DNA of 42,923 nucleotides from contig DATGWV010000051.1 in assembly GCA_035299305.1 (NCBI GenBank), positions 1-42,923 on the forward strand. The letters are read 5' to 3'. Position 1 is the stretch's first letter. Every line of letters starts with the position of its first letter. The stretch is from BJHL01 sp035299305 (lineage in GTDB: Bacteria > Planctomycetota > Phycisphaerae > Phycisphaerales > UBA1924). The notes below the pieces were generated by a model, which did no database searches, was not told the origin of the DNA, and worked only from the letters and a program-made list of their open reading frames with translations. A program made the translations under genes and the position numbers. Below are positions 16,825 through 24,144 of the stretch, piece by piece.

Positions 16825-18819
16825 ATGCGTCGTGCTGTCGCCATCGGTCTGGTTTTGTGTGCAGGCCTTCCCGCCTGCGTCTTCGCCCAAGGTCCATTCA
16901 CCCAGTCGCAAGCTATTGACCCGGGCCTCATCGCCCTGCCCGGCGCCGCTCGCATCGATGTTCCCACCTTCGTCACCGACGCCGGCGACGTCTTCGGCTT
17001 CAGTGAAACGCTCGTGAACATCGATCAGAATGACCTCACCGCCCGCGCCATCTGGCGTGCAAACGCCGCCGGCGCCGATCTCATCACGCTCTCGGGCGCA
17101 CAGTTTGTCGAACCCACCACGGGCGCAGTTCTCTCCTCCCTCACACGCGTCAACGCACGCGGCCAAGCTGCAGGTGTTCAGTTCTTCGGTCAAGTTGAAA
17201 CCCCCGGTTACTTCAGCCGCTCTCAGGCGTGGTTCTTCGATGGCGTGCGCACCCGCGCCGTCGGTCTGCAAGGCGACGCGCTGGGCCTCACGCCGTTCAC
17301 CGAAGAAAACGACATCGCTGCCCTTTCTGATGACGGCATCACCATTGGTCGCTACACCGCCACCGTTTCCGTGCCGAGCGATCAGCTTCCGACCGGCGCG
17401 ATCGTCAACGTCGCCTGGGCATCGCGCGATGGAGCCAACAGGCCTCTGGGCTTCGACACGGGCGTCTTCGTTCGCCCCTTCGTCGGCCAGCGCAGCAGTG
17501 GGGTCAGCGCCGTCAACAATCGTGGCCAGATCGCCGGCCACTCCGATCGCTTCAACGCCAATGCTGAGATCGACGGCCGGGTCGCGTGGCGGTACGACTT
17601 CAATCGCGACGAGTACGTCACCATGGGTCTGACTGGTCCCAGTTACGCCGATCCTTCTCAAGGCCTGTTCGGCAGCAGCTTCGCCACCATGATCGCAGAC
17701 GACGGCACTGTCGCCGGCATCAGCGAACTGCTGCAGCAGACCGCCGGCACGGGCGTCTGGGTCTTCCGCAACGGCGTCACGACCGAGGTTGGCCTGCGCG
17801 GCCCGCTCTACGACATCGAATCCGGATTCCCCAGCTCCGAACTGCGCATGCTCACTAACACCGGCATCGCCGCAGGTGTCACCACACTCGCCGATCTCGC
17901 GTTCGGTAAATCCGTCTGGGTCGCCATCGATGGCGTCACCACACGCGTCGGCCCCGCCAGCAGCGACTTCATCGGCCCCGCTGGCGACGAGATTTCCGAG
18001 TTCGCCGACATCAACGACAACGGCCTCGTGGGTGGCAGCACACAGACCTTCAACGCCGCCGCTGGCACCTTCGGCCTCTCGCGCCTTGCATGGGTGCAAA
18101 GTGCACGCAACTCGACAGTGCCGCCCCGCGTGCTCGCACTCACGGATCCCCTGCACGGCACCAGCCAGTTTGCCAGCGAAATCCTCGACATCAACAACCA
18201 AGGCTTTGTCGTCGGCCAGTCATTCCAGTTTGGTTCGACGCGTCTCCCCAACGGCGGCATCCCCGGCAGCAGCTTCACGCCTTGGCTCTTCGACAGCAAC
18301 ACGGGTGACTTCACCGCCGTTCCCCTGCCTCCCACAACTTCCGGACGCTCCAGCGGCTTTGTCCTGCACCTCACCCCGCGCGGCGGTGTCGTGGGCCTCT
18401 TCCTTGTCGGCGTCGGTGCCGACACCACCGAGTTCTACCGCCCCTTCTACTGGAGTCGCAACGCTGGCTTCGTTGATCTCGCTCCCACAGGCCCGTTGTA
18501 CACCTCGCCCTGGGACACCAAGTTCCCCCTCGCCGTCTCACCCGACGGCACCCGCGTCGTGATCGGCGCGACGCTGCTCACTGGCGACATCAACCTTCTC
18601 CGCATCACCACCAGCGACTTCGCCGGCTGCGACAGCATCGACTTCAACAACAACACTGTCTTCCCCGAGGACCAAGACGTCATCGACTTCTTCACCGTGC
18701 TTGCTGGTGGCGAGTGCCTCACCTGCAACGACATTGACTTCAACAACAACACCGTCTTCCCCGAAGATCAAGATGTCATCGACTTCTTCACCGTCCTTGC
18801 TGGCGGCGCATGTTCGTAA
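16825..18819 (+). CDS. Secreted HAF-repeat protein with duplicated GC-type dockerin-like tail
   Basis: 664 residues. The start ATG 16825 has AGGAG-type site AAGGAG (16811-16816) 8 bases upstream and begins a signal peptide (MRRAVAIGLVLCAGLPACVFA). The body repeats short motifs of the HAF type (VNNRGQIAGHSDRF, INDNGLVGGSTQTF, INNQGFVVGQSFQF), expected to fold as a beta-propeller-like extracellular domain. The C-terminus carries two near-identical 27-residue modules (see 18637-18813) that end GG.C and look like the GC-type dockerin domains of Phycisphaerales, thought to attach proteins to the cell surface. Probably an exported surface protein of unknown role. A bidirectional terminator follows at 18848. 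Confidence 0.8.
   Translation: MRRAVAIGLVLCAGLPACVFAQGPFTQSQAIDPGLIALPGAARIDVPTFVTDAGDVFGFSETLVNIDQNDLTARAIWRANAAGADLITLSGAQFVEPTTGAVLSSLTRVNARGQAAGVQFFGQVETPGYFSRSQAWFFDGVRTRAVGLQGDALGLTPFTEENDIAALSDDGITIGRYTATVSVPSDQLPTGAIVNVAWASRDGANRPLGFDTGVFVRPFVGQRSSGVSAVNNRGQIAGHSDRFNANAEIDGRVAWRYDFNRDEYVTMGLTGPSYADPSQGLFGSSFATMIADDGTVAGISELLQQTAGTGVWVFRNGVTTEVGLRGPLYDIESGFPSSELRMLTNTGIAAGVTTLADLAFGKSVWVAIDGVTTRVGPASSDFIGPAGDEISEFADINDNGLVGGSTQTFNAAAGTFGLSRLAWVQSARNSTVPPRVLALTDPLHGTSQFASEILDINNQGFVVGQSFQFGSTRLPNGGIPGSSFTPWLFDSNTGDFTAVPLPPTTSGRSSGFVLHLTPRGGVVGLFLVGVGADTTEFYRPFYWSRNAGFVDLAPTGPLYTSPWDTKFPLAVSPDGTRVVIGATLLTGDINLLRITTSDFAGCDSIDFNNNTVFPEDQDVIDFFTVLAGGECLTCNDIDFNNNTVFPEDQDVIDFFTVLAGGACS
18637..18813 (+). 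repeat. Tandem duplication encoding two dockerin-like modules
   Basis: Unit 1 is 18637-18717 and unit 2 is 18733-18813, 96 bp apart. The encoded 27-residue modules are identical except Glu to Ala before the last Cys, while eight codons differ only at silent positions. Key residues are Asp/Asn at the start (DFNNN) and Asp residues in EDQD, resembling a calcium-binding dockerin loop. Confidence 0.85.
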
Positions 18820-18847
18820 GCTGACCACACACATGCAACATGCAGGC

Positions 18848-18875
18848 AAACGCCCGGGCCCGCGCTCGGGCGTTT
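18848..18875. terminator. Bidirectional hairpin terminator between convergent genes
   Basis: AAACGCCCG (18848-18856) pairs with CGGGCGTTT (18867-18875), a perfect 9-bp stem with A/T ends on both sides, placed between the stop at 18819 and the convergent stop at 18884. T-runs are short (TTT on either strand), so efficiency is uncertain. Confidence 0.75.
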
Positions 18876-18883
18876 CGCCGCGC

Positions 18884-19315
18884 TCAGCGCATCTCTTCGA
18901 CCGCGCGCAGGTTCAACTTCGTCGCCGGGTCGAGTTTCTCGATCTTCGTGATGATCATGCGGGGATCGGTCTTGTAGCGCACCTCGAAAGTCATCGCGAT
19001 CTTGTCGCCCAGCGCCAGCGCGTCCGGCTTCACGTCAGGCAGCGCGTTGGGCATGTCCATGATCATCTCTTTCATGCCCGTCTGCTCGCCCGCTTTGTTG
19101 ACAAACTCCGGAATCTCCTCGTGATGCACTTGGATGTACAGCGTGCCCCGGCCCGGCAGCCCCGTCACCACGCCCCGCGTGGTGTACGTGTGCTCCGCCG
19201 CCGTCACCGGCATCATGTAGTTCATCCGCCCCTCAATCAGCGGCGCGGGCTCGGGCGACTTGTTGCATCCCGCCAGCAGCACAACGCTCACCAACACTCC
19301 CGATGCGATCTTCAT
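18884..19315 (-). CDS. Lipoprotein with CusF-like copper-binding-type domain
   Basis: 143 residues from ATG 19315. Lipoprotein signal ends LLAGC (Cys about 17). The mature part reads GVVTGLPGRGTLYIQVHHEEIPEF...MKEMIMDMPN...LALGDKIAMTFEVR...MIITKIEKL, which follows the small OB-fold pattern of CusF/PcoE-like copper proteins (HEEIPGFMKAMTMPF..., then GD.V.F.). Met-rich MKEMIMDM and His-His could bind copper. The start is supported by TACCAT (19322-19327, minus) 6 bases before ATG; a longer reading from TTG 19348 has no signal peptide at its N-terminus. Family likeness is from memory of the pattern, so moderate confidence. Confidence 0.6.
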   Translation of the reverse strand: MKIASGVLVSVVLLAGCNKSPEPAPLIEGRMNYMMPVTAAEHTYTTRGVVTGLPGRGTLYIQVHHEEIPEFVNKAGEQTGMKEMIMDMPNALPDVKPDALALGDKIAMTFEVRYKTDPRMIITKIEKLDPATKLNLRAVEEMR

Positions 19316-19351
19316 GCCCGCATGGTAGTGAAACCGGCGAAGGACCAAATG

Positions 19352-19378
19352 AAAAAACCCGGCACCAAGGTACCGGGT
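19352..19378 (-). terminator. Intrinsic terminator of the 108-residue unknown gene
   Basis: On the minus strand a 10-bp stem (ACCCGGTACC/GGTGCCGGGT, one T-G pair) is followed by TTTTTT (19357-19352). It lies 30 bp after the stop of the gene at 19409-19735 and would end that short transcript before the lipoprotein gene. Confidence 0.93.
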
Positions 19379-19408
19379 CGTTGCGTGTTACTCACAGAGA
19401 CTCGCGCC

Positions 19409-19735
19409 TTACTTGGCCGCGATGCTCAGGTACTGCTTGACGCTGGCGATGTCACGGGCCAGGTCGTAGTTAAAGGTCATGTTCCAGTTTTCGCCCACCG
19501 CGACGTGAACGACCTTCGCCGTCTTCTCGCGCTTGTGCCAATCGCGGTTACCGCGGTTGTAGATCACTTCGCGCTGCTTGCGCATGCGCTGAGCGGTGCG
19601 CAGAGCCTTCTTGTTCGCCGGATCAAGACGCATCAGGCGAGCGATCGTGTCGCCCGCGCCTTCGTTGAGGGGGAGCTTCTCGACCGTGCAGGCCAGTTGC
19701 TGGCCGGGCTTGTAGTTCAGTTCGGTGACCTTCAT
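19409..19735 (-). CDS. Small conserved-looking protein, unknown function
   Basis: 108 residues from ATG 19735, with GGAG 7 bases upstream. No signal peptide or membrane segment, so cytoplasmic. It is highly basic in the middle (ANKKALRTAQRMRKQREVIYNRGNRDWHKREKTAK) and ends with a mixed alpha/beta part (VVHVAVGENWNMTFNYDLARDIASVKQYLSIAAK). The basic centre could bind nucleic acid. I do not recognise the family. The gene has its own ribosome site and a strong terminator, so it is a well-formed single-gene unit that is likely well expressed. It is divergent from the TetR operon. Confidence 0.75.
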   Translation of the reverse strand: MKVTELNYKPGQQLACTVEKLPLNEGAGDTIARLMRLDPANKKALRTAQRMRKQREVIYNRGNRDWHKREKTAKVVHVAVGENWNMTFNYDLARDIASVKQYLSIAAK

Positions 19736-19885
19736 GGCAGACTCCAAAACCCCGCCGAGTTTTCTGGGCAGGGTCAAGATGCTAGGCGCGAAGCGCGAAC
19801 GTGTCGAGGCGGGGGCAATCGGTGAACAGACTCCGTACCGGTCGTCGCAACCCGTTGTCGCAAAACAACTCCAGCGAGACTTTCC

Positions 19886-19919
19886 TTGTCCTTAATACAT
19901 ATGTATCGTACATTTGTAC
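19886..19919 (+). promoter_or_regulatory. Promoter with two phased palindromic operators of the TetR/Dev operon
   Basis: ATACATATGTAT (19895-19906, perfect palindrome) and GTACATTTGTAC (19908-19919, arms GTACA/TGTAC) share the pattern RTACA-2-TGTAY and their centres are 13 bp apart. A candidate promoter overlaps them: TTGTCC (19886-19891), 17 bases, TACATT (19909-19914). A TetR dimer on either site would block polymerase. The regulator gene starts at 19937, so autoregulation is expected. A+T content here is far higher than in the surroundings. Confidence 0.7.
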
Positions 19920-19936
19920 TAAATCGTAGGTGAACC

Positions 19937-20590
19937 ATGACTGCAACCCCCGCCAATACCAAAGCCGCCATCATCCAAGCTGCCGGCGAACTCTTTGCCT
20001 CCCATGGGTTTGGAAGCGTCACCGCCCGCCAAGTCGCGAAGGCGGCCGACGTCGCCCTGAGTGCGATCCCGTACCACTTTGGCAGCATGGCCAATCTCTA
20101 CCAGAAGACCCTGCTCCAAGCCTGCGAGATCTCGCCACAGGCTGTGCCCCTTGCCAAGCGAGCTTTTGAAGCTCCACCCGAGCAGGGAATCCGCCTGGCG
20201 ATCGAGTGGGCGATGGAAGACTACGCGGGCATGCAGGTCGCATGGCCCATGCGGCTCATCACGCGGGAGGAGCTTGATCCCTCACCGATCTTTCCGGAAG
20301 TGATCGAACGCAAGTTCGCACCCGAGTGGAACTGGCTCAGCCAGATCGTGGGCCGCGCTTCAGGCCGCGAGCCGGCGTCGCCTGCCGTCAAGTTTGGCGT
20401 TGTCACGCTGTACACCCTGGCCCTCTCCACGCTCGTGCATCGCGCGGTGCTTGCAAAGCTCGCGCCCGACGTGCTGCAGACAGAGCGCGCCGCGCTCATC
20501 GAGACTATCGCGCGTCTCACGCTTGATGCTGTCGAGCGCTACGCAACCGCCACCAGTTCCTCGTCGTCCAGCGTGAGTGACCGCGCATGA
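19937..20590 (+). CDS. TetR-family repressor, CecR-like (DUF1956/TetR_C_9 type)
   Basis: 217 residues. N-terminal helix-turn-helix (about residues 9-55; IIQAAGELFASHGFGSVTARQVAKAADVALSAIPYHFGSMANLYQ). The ligand domain contains MRLITREELDPSPIFPEVIERKFAPEWNWLSQIVGR, matching the CecR (YbiH) C-terminal domain, in which (R)REELDPSPAF is characteristic. In E. coli CecR controls a HlyD/ABC export operon, the same partners as here. AGGTGA (19928-19933) precedes ATG. ATGA overlap with the permease shows tight coupling. Probably represses its own operon through the palindromes at 19895-19919. Confidence 0.88.
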   Translation: MTATPANTKAAIIQAAGELFASHGFGSVTARQVAKAADVALSAIPYHFGSMANLYQKTLLQACEISPQAVPLAKRAFEAPPEQGIRLAIEWAMEDYAGMQVAWPMRLITREELDPSPIFPEVIERKFAPEWNWLSQIVGRASGREPASPAVKFGVVTLYTLALSTLVHRAVLAKLAPDVLQTERAALIETIARLTLDAVERYATATSSSSSSVSDRA

Positions 20591-21732
20591 TCCGCATCGC
20601 CTTCCGCATCCTGATGCACGATACCGCGAAGTACCTCGCGCTCATTCTCGGTATCGCTTTCGCGACGCTGCTTATTGGTCAGCAGTCCGCCATCTTCCAT
20701 TCCGTCGTGCAGTCGTCGGCTCGTGAGATTCTGGAAGCCAGCGAAGCTGATATCTGGGTGATGAAGCCCAGCGTTGAGACGCTGGACCAGACCGATCCCA
20801 TGGCCGAACTTGCCGTCAACCGCGTGCGGTCGGTTGAAGGCGTTGCATGGGCTGTGCCGTACTACCAAGCCATCGCGCAGCTCAAGACCGCTGATGGTCG
20901 CAGCAAGTCCGTCACGATCATCGGCGTTGATGAGTCCTCGCTTGTCTCGGCACCGCGCAGCATGCTCATGGGCTCGCTGGCGGACCTTGCGCGACCTGAT
21001 GCCATCGTCATCGATGCCGCCGGCTTCTCCACGATTTTTCCTGACGCACCGCTCGATACCGGCGCTGTCGTCGAGATCGGCCAGCGCCGCGCGCAAATCG
21101 TCGGTATCAGTCATGTGGGTCCATCATGGTCAGGGCTCCCGCGTGTTCACGCGCGCCGCGCACTTGCTGTGGAGATGGCTCGCGAGACCATCAATCCCGT
21201 CAGCTACATCCTCGCGCGTGCCGAGTCGGGACGGTCGGCGGAAGATGTCGCGCGTGCAATCACACACGCCACCGCACTGCAGGCCCACTCCAGCAACGGC
21301 TTCCGCGCGCAGACGCAGGACTGGATCATCAAATACTCAGGTGTCGCCGAGAACTTCGGCATCACGATTCTCATGGGTGTCGTGATCGGCATCGCCATCG
21401 TGGGCCAGACGTTCTACATGTTCAGCGTCGAAAACCTGCGCCAGTTCGCCGCGCTGAAGGCAATCGGCGTCGCCAACCACCGCATCCTCGCGATGATCTG
21501 CACGCAGGCGCTCTTTGTCTCCGTCGTCGGCTTCTGTATCGGCATCGGTATCGCGAGTCTCTTCTTTGCGATCTTCAGCCCGCAGCTCACAGGCGGCCTT
21601 CGCGGCATGTTCATGCACCCAGCCATCTTCGCGGGCACGGGCGTTTTCATCATCCTCATCACGCTGGTCTCCTGTGTCATCAGCGTGCGTCGTGTTCTCA
21701 CTGTTGATCCTGCCATCGTTTTCCGGAGTTGA
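20587..21732 (+). CDS. ABC transporter permease, DevC/FtsX type
   Basis: 381 residues. N-terminal membrane segment (about 15-35, KYLALILGIAFATLLIGQQSAIFHSVV), a periplasmic domain of about 220 residues, then three C-terminal membrane segments of the FtsX type (GITILMGVVIGIAIVGQTFYMFSVENLRQFAALKAIG; ALFVSVVGFCIGIGIASLFFAI; AIFAGTGVFIILITLVSCVISVRRV). The motif NLRQFAALKAIG replaces the 'hEiGlrkAiG' found in MacB. The closest characterised relatives are DevC of the cyanobacterial DevBCA glycolipid exporter. Overlaps the regulator by 4 bases and is followed after 2 bases by the ATPase. Confidence 0.87.
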   Translation: MIRIAFRILMHDTAKYLALILGIAFATLLIGQQSAIFHSVVQSSAREILEASEADIWVMKPSVETLDQTDPMAELAVNRVRSVEGVAWAVPYYQAIAQLKTADGRSKSVTIIGVDESSLVSAPRSMLMGSLADLARPDAIVIDAAGFSTIFPDAPLDTGAVVEIGQRRAQIVGISHVGPSWSGLPRVHARRALAVEMARETINPVSYILARAESGRSAEDVARAITHATALQAHSSNGFRAQTQDWIIKYSGVAENFGITILMGVVIGIAIVGQTFYMFSVENLRQFAALKAIGVANHRILAMICTQALFVSVVGFCIGIGIASLFFAIFSPQLTGGLRGMFMHPAIFAGTGVFIILITLVSCVISVRRVLTVDPAIVFRS

Positions 21733-21734
21733 TC

Positions 21735-22445
21735 ATGTCAGGCGTTTGCTGCCAACAAGTCGCCATCGAATTCGCCAGCGCCGCCGGACCCGTCAAAGTC
21801 CTCAAGGGCGTTGACTTCGAAGCTCGCGCGGGCGAACTCACGATGCTTGTCGGCCCCAGCGGCTGCGGCAAGACCACACTCATCTCCATCATCGCGGGTC
21901 TGCTTCGCGGCGCAACCGGCAGCGTAAGAGTCTTTGATCAGGACGTCACCGCGATGAGCCATCAGGAGCTCATCCCCTTCCGCCTCGCGCATATCGGCTT
22001 CATCTTTCAGCAGTACAACCTCATCGCCGGTCTCTCGGTCATTGAGAACGCCGCGGTGCCTCTCGTCGCTGCGGGCACGCCCTGGCCCGACGCGCTCGAC
22101 CAGACGCGCGATCTGCTCAACACGCTGGGCATGACGCCACATCTCACCAAACTCCCGCGACAGCTTTCAGGTGGCCAACAGCAGCGCGTTGCCATCGCCC
22201 GCGCTCTGGTGCACAAGCCGCGGTTGCTCTTGTGCGACGAGCCGACCGCCGCGCTCGACGGCAAGTCAGGCCAGGCGGTGATGACGCTGCTGCGCGAGCT
22301 CGCTGTGAGCCCCGACCGCGCCGCCATCGTCGTGACGCACGACCCGCGCGTCTACGCGTACGCCGATCGCATTGCGCACATGGAAGACGGCCTGCTCGTC
22401 AAGATGGAAGAACCCGCTGGCTCCCAGTTTGCCGCGTCCCACTGA
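21735..22445 (+). CDS. ABC transporter ATP-binding protein, DevA type
   Basis: 236 residues. Walker A GPSGCGKTT (40-48), Q-loop (FIFQQYNLI, about 89-97), signature LSGGQ (144-148), Walker B RLLLCDEP (163-170) and switch His in VVTHDPR. ATG 21735 is chosen because GGAG (21725-21728) lies 6 bases upstream; an in-frame TTG at 21729 overlaps the previous stop. Drives the DevC-like permease encoded just upstream. Confidence 0.92.
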   Translation: MSGVCCQQVAIEFASAAGPVKVLKGVDFEARAGELTMLVGPSGCGKTTLISIIAGLLRGATGSVRVFDQDVTAMSHQELIPFRLAHIGFIFQQYNLIAGLSVIENAAVPLVAAGTPWPDALDQTRDLLNTLGMTPHLTKLPRQLSGGQQQRVAIARALVHKPRLLLCDEPTAALDGKSGQAVMTLLRELAVSPDRAAIVVTHDPRVYAYADRIAHMEDGLLVKMEEPAGSQFAASH

Positions 22446-22469
22446 TTCGCGCTTCACGAGGTATCACCC

Positions 22470-23519
22470 ATGCTCATCAAATTCGGCATTCCCATCTTTG
22501 CCGCGCTTGCACTTGGCTTTGGTCTTGCAACCACAGTCATTCTCAAGCCGGAAGAACAACTCACACAAGCCGTCAACCCGCCGGCACATTCCACGCTGGC
22601 TGCGGACACCATTGCCGGCTTGGGCGAGTTGCAGACACCGGGCGAACAGATCGCCATCAGCGCCGCGCTGCCGGGTGTCGTCAAAGAGGTGTTTATCACC
22701 ACGGGCGGCGTCGTGCGCGCGGGTGATTCACTTTTCACGCTCGATGATCGCGAACTGGCTGCCCAGCTCGCCAGCGCACAGCGTGCACTCGACGCAGCGA
22801 AGGCCCGACTCGAGCGGCTACGCGCAGGCACTCGCGATGAGGATCTCCCGCCCGCTCGCGCTCGCGTCGCCTCAGCGCAGGTCATGGTTGATCGCAACGC
22901 CGACTTCCTCGAGCGTGCCCGTGCCCTCATCGCATCCGGCGCACTCAGCCGCGAGGAGTTCGCCACGCGCGACTTTGCCCTGCGACTTGCCAAGTCCGAT
23001 CTTGCGGAAGCTCAGGCCCAGCTCGCTCGCCTCGAAGCGGGCCCGTGGATGCCCGATCTGCAGGTGGCGCAGAGCGAAGTGAATCAGGCGCAGGCGGAAG
23101 TGGAGCGCATAGGCGTGGAGCTGCAGCGCCTTGTTGTGCGCGCGCCGCTGGATGCGACGGTGCTGCGCTGCGACGTGCGCGTGGGCGAGTTCATACAACC
23201 GGGCGATGCCACGCGTCCTCCTGTGCTGCTGGGCGCAGCCGGACCGCTTCAACTTCGCGTGCAGGTTGATGAAGAAGACGCCAGCCGCGTGACGCCCGGT
23301 GCCAAGGCCGAGGCGTTCGTGCGTGGACGCGAACGAATCCGCCTTGATCTGGAGTTCGTGCGGATCGAGCCGCGCGTTGTTCCGAAGACCTCGCTTACCG
23401 GCTCCACCACCGAGCGCGTCGATACGCGCGTGCTGTTTGTGGTCTATCAAGTCGTGGGCACGCCAGAGCGCGTCTACCCGGGCCAGAAGCTTGATGTCTT
23501 CATCACCGCGCGGCGCTAA
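22470..23519 (+). CDS. HlyD-family adaptor protein, DevB type
   Basis: 349 residues with one N-terminal membrane anchor (about residues 5-25). It has the lipoyl half (AALPGVVKEVFITTGGVVRAGDSLFTLDDREL), a coiled-coil hairpin (about 90-205), the second half (VRAPLDATVLRCDVRVGEFIQPGD) and a beta-barrel part. GAGGT before ATG 22470. It completes a CecR-DevC-DevA-DevB set; no TolC-like gene is in this operon, so it may share the TolC-like protein at 6365 or another one. A terminator follows at 23572. Confidence 0.9.
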   Translation: MLIKFGIPIFAALALGFGLATTVILKPEEQLTQAVNPPAHSTLAADTIAGLGELQTPGEQIAISAALPGVVKEVFITTGGVVRAGDSLFTLDDRELAAQLASAQRALDAAKARLERLRAGTRDEDLPPARARVASAQVMVDRNADFLERARALIASGALSREEFATRDFALRLAKSDLAEAQAQLARLEAGPWMPDLQVAQSEVNQAQAEVERIGVELQRLVVRAPLDATVLRCDVRVGEFIQPGDATRPPVLLGAAGPLQLRVQVDEEDASRVTPGAKAEAFVRGRERIRLDLEFVRIEPRVVPKTSLTGSTTERVDTRVLFVVYQVVGTPERVYPGQKLDVFITARR

Positions 23520-23571
23520 GGCCCGCAGCGCGCCAACGCCACACCGACCGGCATAACCGGCCCAACCCCAC

Positions 23572-23623
23572 CCCCGCACGCTTTCGCCTGCGCATTCCGC
23601 TGGCATCGCGTCGCGGGGTTTTT
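23572..23623 (+). terminator. Probable intrinsic terminator of the TetR/Dev operon
   Basis: CCCCGC (23572-23577) pairs with GCGGGG (23613-23618), followed by TTTTT (23619-23623). The loop is long (35 bases) but contains CGC/GCG arms that can extend the stem. Confidence 0.7.
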
Positions 23624-23709
23624 CATCTTTTCTGCGTGCGTGGGACGCGCTCGCCCTTTGCCTGTGTGGCTGTCGGCGACAGATCCCGACCGTCTCAGGA
23701 GTGACCTGC

Positions 23710-24141
23710 ATGCAGGCAGCCCAACCATCCGCTTTGCCGGGCGAAACCGTCCTGACCTTCAGCATCCGCCACGGAGCCGGATTCGTCACACTCGCCGCCG
23801 CCGACCTCAACCACCGCGAGCTGGGTCAGCTTCTCAACCACCTGCAAGACCTCGCCCGCAAAGTCCAGGGCAACATCGCCCTCGATCTTGTCATGGTCAG
23901 GCCCCTCAACTGCGCCTGGATCAACGGCCTCATCGACTATCACCACAACTGTCGCGAACTGGGAGGCCAGTTGGTCATCGCGGGCCTGCCGCCCGACGCC
24001 GCAGACATCATGCGGACGACCGGCCTTGACAAAAAGCTCATCATGAGCGCGACGCGCGAAGACGCCTTGCGGTACTTCCGCACGGGCGAAGACCCGCGTC
24101 CGGGTTTGTTGAGTTGGCTCAAGGGCCGCAAAGCCGCGTGA
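23710..24141 (+). CDS. STAS-domain protein (anti-sigma factor antagonist-like), atypical
   Basis: 143 residues from ATG 23710, with AGGAG (23697-23701) 8 bases upstream. The STAS fold is visible from about residue 15 to 125: first strand pair, then IALDLVMVRPLNCAWINGLIDYHHNCRELGGQLVIAGLPPDAADIMRTTGLDKKLIMSATREDALRYF, matching 'DLs.v.fiDSsGl..Ll......G..l.l.g......e.l..tGl...f......eAl'. The phosphorylated serine position of SpoIIAA-type proteins reads Asn-Cys-Ala, so control by serine phosphorylation is unlikely. Cytoplasmic. No anti-sigma kinase partner is near. Convergent with the MDR gene, 3 bp apart. Confidence 0.8.
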   Translation: MQAAQPSALPGETVLTFSIRHGAGFVTLAAADLNHRELGQLLNHLQDLARKVQGNIALDLVMVRPLNCAWINGLIDYHHNCRELGGQLVIAGLPPDAADIMRTTGLDKKLIMSATREDALRYFRTGEDPRPGLLSWLKGRKAA

Positions 24142-24144
24142 CGT

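Noticed and set aside
16633..18201. Minus-strand 522-codon frame opposite the HAF-repeat gene
   Set aside because: Antisense shadow of a repeat-rich secreted protein with a strong ribosome site on the plus strand.
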